A stretch of DNA of 64,000 nucleotides from Apis mellifera. Its lineage: Eukaryota; Arthropoda; Insecta; Hymenoptera; Apidae. Below, piece after piece: positions 38,815-51,974 of the stretch. The notes under the pieces are model-generated. The model had not been told where the DNA came from and ran no database searches. It was given only the letters and a program-made list of their open reading frames with translations. Position 1 is the stretch's first letter. The number at the start of each line of letters is the position of its first letter. The position numbers and the translations under genes were made by a program. The stretch covers positions 4,133,868 to 4,197,867 of the forward strand of contig NC_037648.1 of the NCBI RefSeq assembly GCF_003254395.2. The letters are read 5' to 3'.

Positions 38815-41487
38815 ATGATGATTATAAGCGAAGAAAATTTTCAGTTGTTCATTATTTTTATTTGTAACTAATATTATTTACATTAGATGATTAATATAAT
38901 ATATTTAAAACTTGATACTTTTTAATTTATTTTTCGAAAAAAATTTTTTACATTTTCTTTATATCCTTAATTTAAATAACAAATTTATTCATTTTTCATG
39001 ATTTTTCATAAAAACTTCTGGGATAATTATTATTTTTGATCTTCTAACATTTTCATTTTCTTTTATATACATAATTTCTAATAACAAACAAAAGTTGTTT
39101 TTTTATAATAATATTTAAAAAATATTGAAATCTAAATTTTATTAATCTTTTAAAATTTAATTCACTTTAAGAATTATTATTTTCGTTGGTTTTTTTTCTT
39201 CAGTAACTTTAATTTTATTTTTGTCTTCTTATTATTTTAAAAATTATAAACGAAAAAATTAGGATAAAAAAAATTATCATTTTGTATATTTTTAATTTTC
39301 ATATTTATTCATTGTGGTTATTTACTAAATATTTTAAAAAAATATTATAATTAATCATATAATGAAAATAAGAATAAAAAATTAAAAAGTATGTTTTAAA
39401 AAATCGAAAGATTAAAAATTTTGAAGTATTTGATATATCTTAAAAAATAATTTCGTAGAAATTTTTGTATATTGAATGTTTTGTATATAGAATTTATAAA
39501 ATTAAAGCAATCTTTTTTTATTATTAAAAAATAATACAATTTTCATTTTTTCATTCTATTCAATTGTCTTTAATTTTCTAATATTATTATTCAATATTCA
39601 ACTACATTTCCTTCAAATTAATCAAATTAGTCAAATTCAAAATTTAAAACAGTACTTGAAATTATTTTATTAATATGAACATATTTTTACTTGAAATATT
39701 CTTTTAAGTGAAATTCTGAGTCATCAATTAATAGTAGTTCAAATTAATTCTATTAATGGATACTACAAGTAATTTGAAGCTATTAGGTTATAAATAAAAT
39801 GAAAATTTTTAATAAAATTATTAATTTATAATTTTATTAAAAAATAATACTAAAAAATTTAATTCAACAAATTCAATAAATCTATTAAAATTTATTTAAT
39901 TGATTTTTAACTTATTATTTAAATTTTAAAATATTTGTATAAGAAAATACTTGAATTCGAAAATGAAATATATATATTATTTTTAAAATTGCTATTTATA
40001 AAAATGTGTGATATTTTTGAAGAATGGATTCTAAACGTCAAAATAATAGAAAAAATTCATATAAAAATACATTCAATTAGGTTTAATTAACGAGTTATAA
40101 GAATTTAAATAGTATGTTAAGTAATAAAAGAAAACAACGAAAGAACAAAAACACTCAGCTGAGAATGCGGCACTATTGTTTTGCATTGTTGTTGCGTAGC
40201 AATATTCCTCAACGAAAATAAATAAATATAATACACTAATATTTTTTTACTATTTTTGAATTTTTTCAACATAATGCAATATATAATGCATATATTATTT
40301 AACAAAAGTAATTGCTAAAATAAATAAAAACTTATTTCGAATAAATTCCAGAATATTGGCATTATCAATACAACATTTTATTTAAATCTATAGATTGAAT
40401 CGTAATCTGCTCAATCTGTCTACTTATTAAAATCCATAAAAGCAAATCAAAATATATTTCTATAAAATTTTAGAAAGAAATGTATTTTTTATAAAATATG
40501 TTTTATACAAAAATTTATTTTTACATAGAGAATCAAGAAAATCACTAATAATGATACAATTTAAATTTCATATATTAATATATCAATTTTTTCTTTTGAT
40601 ATAAAATTACTAAATAGAAAAAAATAACAATTGAAATTCAAAATCAATATTTTAATTATATCATATTAATACTATTATTCATTAAAAATCCATATAAACA
40701 TTGCAGTTTTCTTTTCCACATTAAATGCGATATTTTTATTTCTTTGAATGAAATTATTTCAATTATTTTATATGAAGATTATTCAATTAAAATATGTATT
40801 CAAATATATATCTTTTTATCAAAATCCAAACTCGATTTCATGACACTATTATTGAAATAATATTGAATAATATAGTGTTATTAACAATTGAGTGTTATTA
40901 ACAATTAAATATTAATCATAAGAAAAAGAAACTAAATAGAAAGAAAAATTAAAATAGTAATACCTGAAATCGAATCTTATATTTGTATGTGTTAAATACA
41001 AGAATATGAAAACTTAACTTAATAATTTTTACCGTCAAGACTTTGCTTTATTCTTGATTGATAATATATCAGAAATAAAAATTCAAAAAAGAAATTAATA
41101 TTTATAATATAAGATTTATAATATTCATTTGAACAATATTTATAATATCGATTTGTTATTTATTTTGATAATTTGAATATAATATAACGATTCTATGATT
41201 TTAAATAAAATGTTATATAATCATTATACAATATCGAATATTATGGAATTTTATATTTATTTTATAATTTATTTAAGATAAATTTTTATTAAATAATAAA
41301 TTTTTCAGATAAATTTCAATTTATATAATTAAAAGTAATTTTTATAAGTTTTTTTATATGAATGTATATTTATATTATATGATATTTATGTATTTTATAT
41401 TATATAACAATTTCAACATTCAGAAATAATGTATCAAAAAATTTCAATATATTTATTTTTCTTAATGATATTACACACTTAATTATT

Positions 41488-41556
41488 CTCGCTTTCATTT
41501 TACCTAATGCAAATTTAAAATGCTTACAATTTGTTAATTAAACTGTATCGAATATA
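41488..41556. repeat. Fold-back repeat, right-arm fragment (J)
   Basis: CTCGCTTTCATTTTACCTAA, TGCAAATTTAAAATGCTTAC and AATTTGTTAATTAAACTGTA keep the order of the right arm in the fuller copies. The outer end has not been found. Confidence 0.35.
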
Positions 41557-42834
41557 TATAAAATAACTATTTCATATACAATAATCTAATACTTTATCAA
41601 TATGAATCTGATCAATTTATATCAAATCAATTATTTTTTTTATCTTTTGGACATCTTGAATTTTATTCATTGAGATGTAATTCAATAAGAGGTTAATAAA
41701 ATTAATTCGTCATTTTGTTTTATTTGAAATATTTTTTCAAATTTCAAATAACATTAAACTATTTTCAATTTTTTTTGAAATGATTTTGACTTTTTTGAAG
41801 ATACTTTGAATGATAAATTTATATGTTATGAGTTTCGAAAAAAATAACAAATGCATTTAAAAATTAATTGCGTTAAATATGAATTAAAAGTAGATTAATG
41901 AAAAAATTTCGAAATTTATAAAAAAGAAAATTATATAAAAAATATGATTTTTAAAATAATAAAAAAAGGACATATCGCAATTGTGCGAATTAGATAAAGA
42001 TAATGTGACATAGAATAAAATAAAATAATGATATGAAGTGGAAATATGATTGAACTATATTAAAAATTTTTATCAAATGTTTAATTTATCTACACATAAC
42101 TGGGATAAACTGTATCTTTAAAATAATTAAAAATAAATAGATAAATGTATTATAAAATACAATTAAATTATGAATAATTTAATTTTATATATATTTTACA
42201 TATTGATATATCTAAAAACTGCAAATTTTCTTTTAGTAAAATTCTATAATTTTAATTAATTTTAGCAATGCATTTTTTTAATCTATATAAATATTATAAG
42301 AATTATATATAAAAATTATAATCATGAATTATGCATGATTTAGATTTAAAAAATTGTATGCACTTTATGATATATTTAAAAATTATATTTTTTTTAAATG
42401 AATAATAATTCTAATTATAAATAATACATAATTTATAATTTTATAATTTTATAATTTTAATTTTATTATTTGATATAGTTTTTTAATCTTTATAAAAAAT
42501 AATATAACTATTTTTTAAATTTAATAATTTAAGAGTTATCACAATTAAATTTTACTAAATTATTTCAGTATTTATAGATATCATAAATAAGAGTTGAAGC
42601 GAAGATAAAAAAATCTAAGTCTTAAAAAATAAATTTGCACTTTGTTACTATTCAATTTTAATTTATATCATTTTTTTTATCTCGAATACATTATCTTAGT
42701 TTCGTGAAAGAACATCATTATTTTCAAAATCATTTTAGCTAATTTGTTTTATTAAATTATTTAAATTTAAAAACCTTGTCCACTTATTATAATTATATTT
42801 TTAATTCTTTAATTTATATTGTGACATATATTAT

Positions 42835-42838
<4 letters not shown>

Positions 42839-42905
<67 letters not shown>
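42839..42905. repeat. (TA)n microsatellite
   Basis: About 67 bases of uninterrupted TA, flanked on both sides by ATATCATATAT-type sequence that extends the symmetry. Confidence 0.97.
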
Positions 42906-42912
<7 letters not shown>

Positions 42913-43464
42913 CATATATTATAATATATCATAATATTCTGTAAAATATAGCATTTTTCATAAATTTATAAAAAATATAGAAATTTTTTCATTGCAATGA
43001 AAGTTTCAATCGAAATAAATGATTCACATTTGAATTATTTTAAATTATTCTAACTTAAATAATTTGAATATCCCGAATGCTTTAATTATAAAACAAGCTC
43101 TGTTCTACAAATATATTTATATTATTATATTAATATATATATATATATTATTTATATTTGGTTATATATTTATATATTTATCTATTTCAAAAATCTATCG
43201 TATCAAGTTCACAAAATTTTTCATGATTTTCTTGTTGTAATCAAAACAACTGTTTTCTAGAAAATCTTTAGCTTTGAAATCATACAACAGACTGATTACT
43301 ATATCCATCATACATAATGCTTTTTTATTTTGATAAAATGAAATTAATTAATTACGAATTAATATAATAATTGAAAATAAAATAACCGTTTATACAATTC
43401 TATATTTTTATTGTATTGTATTTTATTGTATTATGAAATTATTATATGAAAATTTATAATAATT

Positions 43465-43467
<3 letters not shown>

Positions 43468-43538
<71 letters not shown>

Positions 43539-43539
43539 C
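43468..43539. repeat. (TA)n microsatellite with one TG
   Basis: About 72 bases of TA with a single TG interruption near 43522. Confidence 0.97.
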
Positions 43540-43840
43540 AGCATTTTATTATTTGTAGTATAACTAAAAAAGAAATAATTTCGTGAAAAATTAAATAATT
43601 ATCTTAAAAAATTCCTCATCGATTTTGATTTTAAAATATATTATAGAGAACAAGACTTTGATTAACTTTTCTTTGCCCGTATAATAATTTTAATTTGAGA
43701 TATTTGCAAAAAAGATAGCTATATTTTCAAAAGATTTCAATTGCCAATTAACAAAAAATAAATGCTAAAAAGAAGGATCTTAAATCTAAATTTTAGCTTC
43801 TAAAATATTAATGAAAACTTTCGGCATTATATATTGAAAG

Positions 43841-43843
<3 letters not shown>

Positions 43844-43878
<35 letters not shown>
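43844..43878. repeat. (TG)n microsatellite
   Basis: About 17 TG units in a row, the only long non-AT dinucleotide run in the window. Confidence 0.97.
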
Positions 43879-43882
<4 letters not shown>

Positions 43883-44244
43883 AAATATTATTAATACATT
43901 AAATTTTTAATTATTTAGATATTATTAATATAATAGTCTTTGTCATCGAATATCGAATGAAAACCGTGATGTCTATTATAAGTTTAATATTTATATAGTG
44001 TTTTAGTCAAAAGCTCAAATGTTTTTAAAAAACATTTAATTCACATATGAGATAAAAAATGGCGGAAGTATTTGAATATTGCGATTCGGCAAAATCGATC
44101 AAATCGATTTATTAAAACACATAACACATATAGCATGATGAATACAAGAGAACAATATCGTTCTTGAGAGAAATATATCGCATTATATTATATATTTCAT
44201 AAAACATTTTGACTTGATTTGGAATGTGAATGATATGATGTACA

Positions 44245-44655
44245 TCATTAGTCTTAAAAATCTTGATTATTTTGAATATCTTAAAACAATATTATATTAT
44301 ATTATATTATATAATAATAAATATTATATTATATAATTCTTGAAAATCTTAAAAGTCTTAATCGCCTTAGAAGGAAATCTTGATTGTCTTAGAAATCTTG
44401 AAAGCCTTGATCGATTCGAAACTCTTGAGAATAAATTTATCTTACTCATACTATGCGCTTTTCACTTTCACTCTTGAAAATTAGATAATGTTGCCCAATC
44501 CTCGAAAATAGGTAAGAGTAAGAAATAGCTAGTAGAGCAAGATAAAATAATTCTGAAAAGTTTCGAAACTATCAAAATCTTTTAGAAATTTTAAAAGATT
44601 TAAAATTTTAAGATTTCTAAAAATGATCAAGATTTTCAAGGCTTACACAAGTTTA
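44245..44655. repeat. Cryptic CTTGAAAATCTTA-type repeat, mirrored across a spacer
   Basis: 44245-44430 is built from variants of CTTGAAAATCTTAAAAG (AATCTTGATTGTCTTAG, AATCTTGAAAGCCTTGATCG). After a normal spacer, 44558-44655 carries the opposite strand sense (AAAATGATCAAGATTTTCAAG, AAGATTTCTAAAAATG). Thus the two parts form a loose inverted repeat. It was probably produced by slippage and inversion; no function is apparent. Confidence 0.5.
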
Positions 44656-45635
44656 AAAATTTTTAAATTTTAAATCAAATTCAAAGTTATTCGAATTTTT
44701 TGCTTAAATTCGAATTTTTTCCTTAAATTTTATAAAATTTAAAGTAATTCGAATTTTTCCAAATCTTATTTCTAATCATAGTTCTCTAGACATAAAGAAG
44801 AGTTTTGAAAAAACGAATTCATTTTTGAATCAATAAAAAAGTCAAAATTTGTCTATATTCAGTGACTAAATAATAATACACTTTATGATTTTGTATTTCA
44901 ATATTTCTTAAGAGCATTGTATCCAAATTTTATATATATATGTGCATATATGTATTTATATTTCTTTCTTTAATATGCAAGAAAAGTAATTGTAATTTAC
45001 ATTTTTTTTCGACAAATTTAACTTTTTTATATTAACATGAAATGAAATGATAAAAAGATCGTACAATTACTACAAAACAAATCAAAATTGTATTACTTAA
45101 GAAAGGAATTTCTTACATGCTATATATGCTATATATGCTATATATTTTATGAAATTTTCTTAAGTATTTTTTATGCAAAAATTTTTTTAGATTCATATTA
45201 TAAATTTGAATTTACTATAAAAATTATCTATTATATTAATTTTTGGAGGTAAATGACTAAAAAATATTGATTTTTGTTATATTTCAAAAATAATATTTTT
45301 TTCTATGTTTCAATATTTTTTTTTATATTTATTAATTATATTAATCTTTTCATAAAATTTAATTTATAATCATATAATTTTAAAAATATCCGGCTTTGTA
45401 TTGAAATTCAGAAACATTGAAAATCATAAAATGTATTAACATTTTGGAATTTATATAGTATAGTTTGTATTATATAATATAGTACAGTTTAGTTTAGAAC
45501 TCTTAGTATTTTTACAAGTATTTTTATTTTGAACTTTGAATTTGTATATGTAATATAAAAATGTAATATAAAATCTTACATTTGAAATTTATATTTGAAT
45601 TCCTTACTAATATAATGTATAATAAATTATTTATT

Positions 45636-45923
45636 TAATTTATTTTAACTAATTTATGTAATTGAATAAATGCTTAAATGGATTAAAATTAGTATATATT
45701 AAAATTTTGTAAAATTATCAAAAAAACTAGTCTATTAATTTATTTTATTTATTCCGCGTTCCTATTGTTCTAGAATTTTTTGATTACAATTTTGATATAT
45801 TTTATTTAATTGGATCATTACAATTATTAATGATAAGAATTGATAATATCCTTTTTTTTGCGATTGCAGGAAAGAGATATAATTAGCAAGCTATCATAAT
45901 TATGTCTTTTTCAATTTTTGATA
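45636..45923 (+). repeat. Tandem duplication, first 288-bp copy
   Basis: Begins TAATTTATTTTAACTAATTT and ends CAATTTTTGATA. It recurs 296 bp downstream with a single difference seen by eye (G at 45794, A at 46090). It contains CGCGTTCCTATTGTTCTAG and a pyrimidine tract followed by GCGATTGCAGGAAAGAG, which resembles a splice acceptor but has no coding frame after it. Confidence 0.95.
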
Positions 45924-45931
45924 ATTTTTGA

Positions 45932-46219
45932 TAATTTATTTTAACTAATTTATGTAATTGAATAAATGCTTAAATGGATTAAAATTAGTATATATTAAAA
46001 TTTTGTAAAATTATCAAAAAAACTAGTCTATTAATTTATTTTATTTATTCCGCGTTCCTATTGTTCTAGAATTTTTTGATTACAATTTTAATATATTTTA
46101 TTTAATTGGATCATTACAATTATTAATGATAAGAATTGATAATATCCTTTTTTTTGCGATTGCAGGAAAGAGATATAATTAGCAAGCTATCATAATTATG
46201 TCTTTTTCAATTTTTGATA
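45932..46219 (+). repeat. Tandem duplication, second 288-bp copy
   Basis: Second copy of the 288-bp unit, separated from the first by the 8 bp at 45924-45931 (ATTTTTGA). That spacer is almost a repeat of the preceding TTTTTGATA, so unequal exchange or slippage at this short repeat could have made the duplication. Near-identity implies a recent event or an assembly duplication. The copy ends shortly before the fold-back copies E and F. Confidence 0.95.
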
Positions 46220-46375
46220 TTTTGGATAGCGAGATAAGATGGCAGACGTTGAGAGTTTTCGCAATAAAAGATTTCCAGATTGATGAATGGATTGGTAATA
46301 AAATAATTAGGAAATAAAAATAAATATTAATTTTGATATGAAAATTATTAATCTCTTTCATTGTTATACAGAATA

Positions 46376-46669
46376 TTAATATGTTTATATTGTTCGTAAA
46401 ATATTCTAGAGAACTGATTTTAGTAATCAAATAAACACAAAAGTTGGTATACGAAAATATCAATTAAAGTTTTTTTATTAAATTATAAACAATTTAAGTT
46501 ATATTAATTATAAATTGCATTAAATGAATTAAGATAAAAATAGAAACCATTCTATCTTTGTCTTATCTTATTTCTTTGTTTTATCTAACAATTATAAACA
46601 AATTTCAACTAACTTTTCTATAGATCAATTTTTATTTTAACTTATATAGTCAATTCTCAAAGATATTAA
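46376..46669. repeat. Fold-back repeat, full copy (E)
   Basis: About 294 bp running from TTAA to TTAA. Left-arm landmarks in order are GAGAACTGATTTTAG, AAAAGTTGGTATACGAAAAT and TATTAAATTATAAACAATTT. After a short centre (AAAATAGAAACCATTCTATC) the mirrored landmarks follow and end in CAATTCTCAAAGATATTAA. The arms align with copy D and with copy F just downstream. No protein is encoded. Confidence 0.6.
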
Positions 46670-46712
46670 CATTTTATATATCATAGTTAGTTATTATACG
46701 AAAATATAATGT

Positions 46713-47008
46713 TTAATGAGATATTTTTGAAAAGTTGATTTTAGAAATAAAAGAAAAAATTCATGTGCAAAAATATTAATTAAAGCTTGCTTATAAACCA
46801 AGCGAAATAGAAACAAAAGTAAAATGACAATATGATGAAAACAAATCATCCTATTTCTGTCTTACTTCATTTAATGCAAAATTAAAATATAATTATATCT
46901 TAATAAATAAATTTCAATCAATATTTTCGTATACTAATCAAACTTTTGCCTTTGTTTTAATCTCTAGAATTAATTCTCCAAAAATGGTTCATATGTAATA
47001 TATATTAA
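46713..47008. repeat. Fold-back repeat, full copy (F), 43 bp after copy E
   Basis: About 296 bp, starting TTTAATGAGATATTTTTGAA and ending near ATGTAATATATATTAA. Left-arm landmarks are AAAAATATTAATTAAAGCTT and AAGCGAAATAGAAAC. The right arm has CTTACTTCATTTAATGCA, TCTTAATAAATAAATTTC, TTTTCGTATACTAATC and TTAATCTCTAGAATTAATTC. Only 43 bp separate it from copy E, so two copies sit side by side in the same arrangement. Confidence 0.58.
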
Positions 47009-48649
47009 TATTTTCTTTATTCATGAAATTCATAAATATATTTTATTTAATTCCATATATATGTTAAAGTAATATAAGTACAAGATTAATAAAGTAGATA
47101 TAATAAATATAATATAATATAACGTATAAATATAATAAATATAATAAAGATAAAAATTTATATTAATAATATTAATATCCAAAAATAAATGTATTAAATA
47201 TATATATACATATGCTAATTTTTTGTTCTGCGTTACAATAATATTATGATCGAATATCATTTATTAATACAAAATAATTAAAGCAATAAAATATATTATT
47301 CCTAGTATAAAAGAAAAATAAATTGTATATTAAAAAGATTATATTAAACACAAGATTATATTTACTTTTTCTTTCTAAAAATTATTTTACAAAATTAATT
47401 AAAAAATATTTTATTATCAGTCAGTAAGTAATTATTATGTCGAATATATCATATAAATGTATCATAATTGAAACCCTAAAAAATATTATACATAAAATAC
47501 TTGTTTATGTCATACTATTATAATCGTAAAAATAAAAAAGTAATGAACATGAGTATAAATATTCAATTTCGTATAATGCAATCAATGAAATAGTCTTATA
47601 TTAAATTACGTTGAGTCATACAAATGTGATGCGTTAAAAAATTAAAAAATTCTTTCAAATTCTTAATTAAAAAATTCTTAATTAAAAAATTAAAAATTTT
47701 TATGAATTTATCTATTATTTTTTTATGTGTACTTAAAAAATATATTTATATTATTTTAAAAAAAAATTTCATCGAGTTTTTTAATTGTTTATAAATATAT
47801 AGATAAAATATAGAAAATATAAAAAATGTTTAATCTTGTAGCAATGAAATTCTATATTATGTATCAATATAGTATCCTATTACTTTATTTATATACATTT
47901 GCTTTTTTTAATGATTTTTTTATTTTTGAAAAAAATAATAAATATGAGATTGATAAATCAAAAATTCTGTTTATATATTATATTGTATTATAAATAATCA
48001 AAGAATTATTATCGTGAAAATGAATATTTATATTTCTGAATTCTTTATATAATCTTATATATAATAAATATAATATAATATAATAATAAATAATAATATA
48101 TAATAAATAATATATATAAATATATATAATATAATATTATGTAAATATTTCTAATTATTATTTAAAATATTAATTATAACTTAGACGTATAAATAATAAT
48201 AATAATTTTATTAAATATTATCCTTAATATATATATTAAGTATTATATATATATTCAGAATACAGAAATTAAATTTCTTATTTTTTTAAAAAATCAAAAT
48301 TCGATACATTCATGTTCATCATAAATAAAACGTCTTTTCAATAAAAAAGTATATTTTTCAAAATAAAAATAAATTATCCTCATTAAAAATTCATTTTTTA
48401 TTACATTTAAATTCCTAAATATAAAAGAAGAATAATGAGGATTAATTAAAGGATTAAATTAAATCAAAATCAGGAATTAATGCATTAATTCCTGAAAAGT
48501 AATTCCAAAAAATAAAGTAATATTATAGATATATTCAAAATTTTTAAAAATATCTAGTATAATAAACGATTTCGCATTCTATTAATTAATTGGTTTCTAT
48601 TGGTCACGACAACAGAAAATAAAATAATTTTAAATAGATTATTCAAGCA
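47009..48649. other. A/T-rich DNA, no gene seen
   Basis: Simple sequence dominated by TATAATA-type words; no frame worth reporting. Confidence 0.6.
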
Positions 48650-49200
48650 ACCTTCTTATGTATACTGATAAGAGTAAAATTACCCTCTTCAGCGAATTCT
48701 CTTTTTTCCATGTAACTGAAGGGAAGCGAGAAAGAAAAGGTAAGAATGAAAAAGCTTAAAAATGGGATCAAGAATTTTTTTCCATTAATGATCGTAGATG
48801 TAGCAAAGTTTCGGGGAGAATTACAGGAAAACTGTGCTAATTACGAGTAACGATTTAATCGCAACCGAACAATTCGTAAAATGGAATCGAGGGAGTAGTA
48901 TCGTTCTTTCTGAAAGCCGTTTACTTCATAATTTAACTCCATTCAACGGAATACCTACTTGATATCGAAATTCACTGATAACTTATTAACCATCGAGGTT
49001 ACCGTTCTCTTTCATAAACTTTTGCAATTACCCTTCATTACACTCTCTTTTCAACGTTACGGAAGAATATTCGGTTTCGTTAAATATCGGGGAAATTTCG
49101 AACGATATCAATTCATTTTTGTTTCTCTCCAAGTTTAACAGAAAATCAAACTACTTTCGTTTTTCTCATCTTTTAAAATTTTATGATATAAGATGATCTT
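48650..49200. other. Balanced-composition island
   Basis: About 550 bp of high complexity with sharp A/T-rich borders. It contains TCGGGGAGAATTACAGG, CCGTTTACTTCATAATTTAA, CATCGAGGTTACCG and TATCGGGGAAATTTCG. All six frames have stops at short intervals. The best candidate in the second half of the window for conserved regulatory DNA. Confidence 0.35.
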
Positions 49201-50519
49201 TCGAGAATCGATTTTAAATATTGAAATAAACATGAAATTTAACACGCAAAAAATATTGGAGTTTATTTATTGAGTTTTTTTTAATTTTGTGCTACATAGA
49301 CAATTTTAAATAATTTATATTTATAATTTTAAAAATTTTATGAAAATTTTAAAGAGAATAATATGAGAAAATAGTTATATGAGTGAAAAAGAATTATTCA
49401 TTATTTTGAGATATATAATTACCATTTTTTTATGGTTCTTCCAAAAAATAATCCTTAAATAGATCATTATGCAAATATATATTATATGTTACATACAAAT
49501 GAAAATTATTTAAATAATGTGATATATAGAGAAAATGATGATATAAATAAGAGAGAACAGATATTAAATTCGATATTTTAATTATTTCGAAAATAAATCT
49601 TTTTATGATGAAATTATATTTTTTTTATACTTATTGTTCATTCATATTTAAAATTACTGTTCATACACAATGACAATAAACAATTATTTTTATGTTTTAT
49701 AATTAAATTATAATATTATAATCTTTGCTTTTTCAATAATATTTTTATTATTCATTATTCAAAAATATTTCAAAAACTAATTTTTGAATTATCATATTTG
49801 AGATATTTTTTGAAAAATATAAAATTTCAAATTTTTTTTTTTTAAAGTAATAATTGAAGAATTAGAATTAAATTTTCAATATTATTATTCTACAGAGACG
49901 TTTTATACTATCTCATAAGAGAATTCATTAATTTAAATATTCTCATTTTAATATATATATATATAGAACATAATGATTTATGTTTATATGAAGCAATGAT
50001 TTATATGAAGCAATTTTTTTAGCAATGAGAAATCACTTTAAAAAGGTGAAAACAGCTTTCAAAATATCGGTATTTTTTCATGTTTTGAATACAATGTTTT
50101 CCTAAGATTAATATTGTAAATATTTTTTATTTTTCAAACATATAATGTAAAACTTAATGCAATTAATTTAAATAATTTAAGAAAGAAAAATAATATTATA
50201 TTTGCAATATCTAAAAAAAATATTAATTATAAAATTAATATTTGTATAATCTCATTATATATATCATAAATATAAATGTAAAAATTTAATCATAGAAAAC
50301 ATGTATTCTTATAATAAAATAACTTTTCTAATGATCAAATGATAATGATTAAATTAAAATAATCATTTTATTTTTTTGCTATTTTATTCTAAATAATATT
50401 TCATTTATGCTTCTTTATATCTTTACATTTCAATATAGTAGAACTCAGATTGCTTGCAAGATTTTTAGCGAATACCAAAATTTGTAATAGCGAAACTTAT
50501 TATGTATATAAATATATAA

Positions 50520-50558
<39 letters not shown>

Positions 50559-50944
50559 ATATGTATAGCTATACATACCCTTAATAATGTCAAATTCATA
50601 AAATTACATGCTTATTATAAATTAGATATTTGAATTTAAATTATATAGTACTAGTCAATTGCAGATAATTGAAATTGCAGATATTGAATTCAAAAAATCT
50701 TACTATATTTTAAAATATTTTCATTTTTTCATATTTTTTTTAAATATAAAACATGGAAATCAAAATTGTACATCCAAATATATACTTGTAGAAATAATTA
50801 TATATAATTAATCAAATAAATTCCATATATAGATTATTATTTAATATTCTTATAAAGAAATTATGATACAATTTAATATTCATTCACTAAATTATTCCTC
50901 AAATAGAACTTAAGTAAACATAATATAACTTCAGTAAACATAAT
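49201..50944. other. A/T-rich DNA, no gene seen
   Basis: Simple sequence with the (TA)n run at 50525-50555. Confidence 0.6.
50525..50555. repeat. (TA)n microsatellite
   Basis: About 31 bases of TA between TATG flanks. Confidence 0.95.
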
Positions 50945-51150
50945 ATACCTGTTTACAGAAATATGTCTACGAAACATTCTTTCTGTCCTTTCCACGCGCT
51001 CTTTACGTTCTCAGTTGAGTTATTAACGGTCGACGAATAATGGTGTCGTAAAGGGTTGTTGTACTAACTATTAAATGTTTATCCAACAACGAAAAAAAAA
51101 AAGAAAGAAAGAATTGCAATCATAAGGCAATCTCTTTGATAGACTTTGAT
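50945..51150. other. Balanced-composition island
   Basis: A 200-bp patch with TCCTTTCCACGCGCTC, TTAACGGTCGACGAATAATG and GTCGTAAAGGGTTGTTG. The following open frame (51252-51521) begins at TTG and is not supported as a gene. Confidence 0.3.
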
Positions 51151-51974
51151 CGAAGAACTATTTTGGAATATAACTAGTAAAAAATAGGCAGAAAGCCATT
51201 ATAATTTTTTCTATATGGTATTTTCAATACGATATATCAATCGTATCAGAATTGCTCTGTGAAATAAACTTAATATGTTATTTCTGCGAATACAAAAACG
51301 ATGAAAAGAGAAAAAACGTCAAATACGTCAAATATCAAAGTCTTTTTGTATCTTTTGTGCTGACTTATAATGTTTCTTGTTCAAACATCGTTTGTATGTG
51401 TTTGCATGTGTTATGTCGCCACGTAAACATTATTTGTGAATTTCTTCGAGATAAAAATTTAAATTGTACTTGTTGTAATTATTTTTATATTTTTATAATT
51501 TTAAAAATTACTATTTCATGAATGAAGCATATGCGAATATATATCCAGAAATTAGTTTTATTTTAAAGATGTTTTAAAGAGTTTTGTTTTAAAATGCCCA
51601 ATATTTTAAATTTAATTATTTAATCTGAAAACATTCTCTGTAATGTTTCTAAAGAAACTTATAAAAAAAATAGTATTGTTCTGTAAGATAAATACACAGA
51701 AGAAATAAATGATTTTTATTAATTGATTTTAATGATTCTATTCTCTCTTCAAATATTATATATTGATAAACACTTTGTCCTAGCAATTGTTGTTGATAAT
51801 TATTTTTCCTTTGTTTATTGGAAATTTTTTTATTTTCGAGTATAATAAAAACTTTCTCTATGCACTTATCAAAGTAAAATTTATTTTAGTTTATTTTTGA
51901 AATAGAAAAGATAAATTATATTATAATAATTATAATTTTAGTATTTATTATGAAATAATTTATTATACAATAAT

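Larger units (their letters stand above)
34291..45635. other. Long A/T-rich stretch, no gene seen
   Basis: Over 11 kb with only the 36.2 kb island, fold-back fragments K and J, three microsatellites and the 44.2-44.7 kb cryptic repeat. TTTTCTATTTCTAATTAATT is present twice at 38472 and 38510. A small complex patch lies at 34490-34650. Confidence 0.55.

Noticed and set aside
45860..45885. Pyrimidine tract plus GCGATTGCAG as a splice acceptor
   Set aside because: No open coding frame follows, and the same motif is simply copied in the tandem duplication at 46156-46181.
51252..51521. 89-codon Cys-containing frame, at first suggestive of a small secreted protein
   Set aside because: Starts at TTG, has no signal peptide pattern or regular Cys spacing, and runs into A/T-rich sequence.
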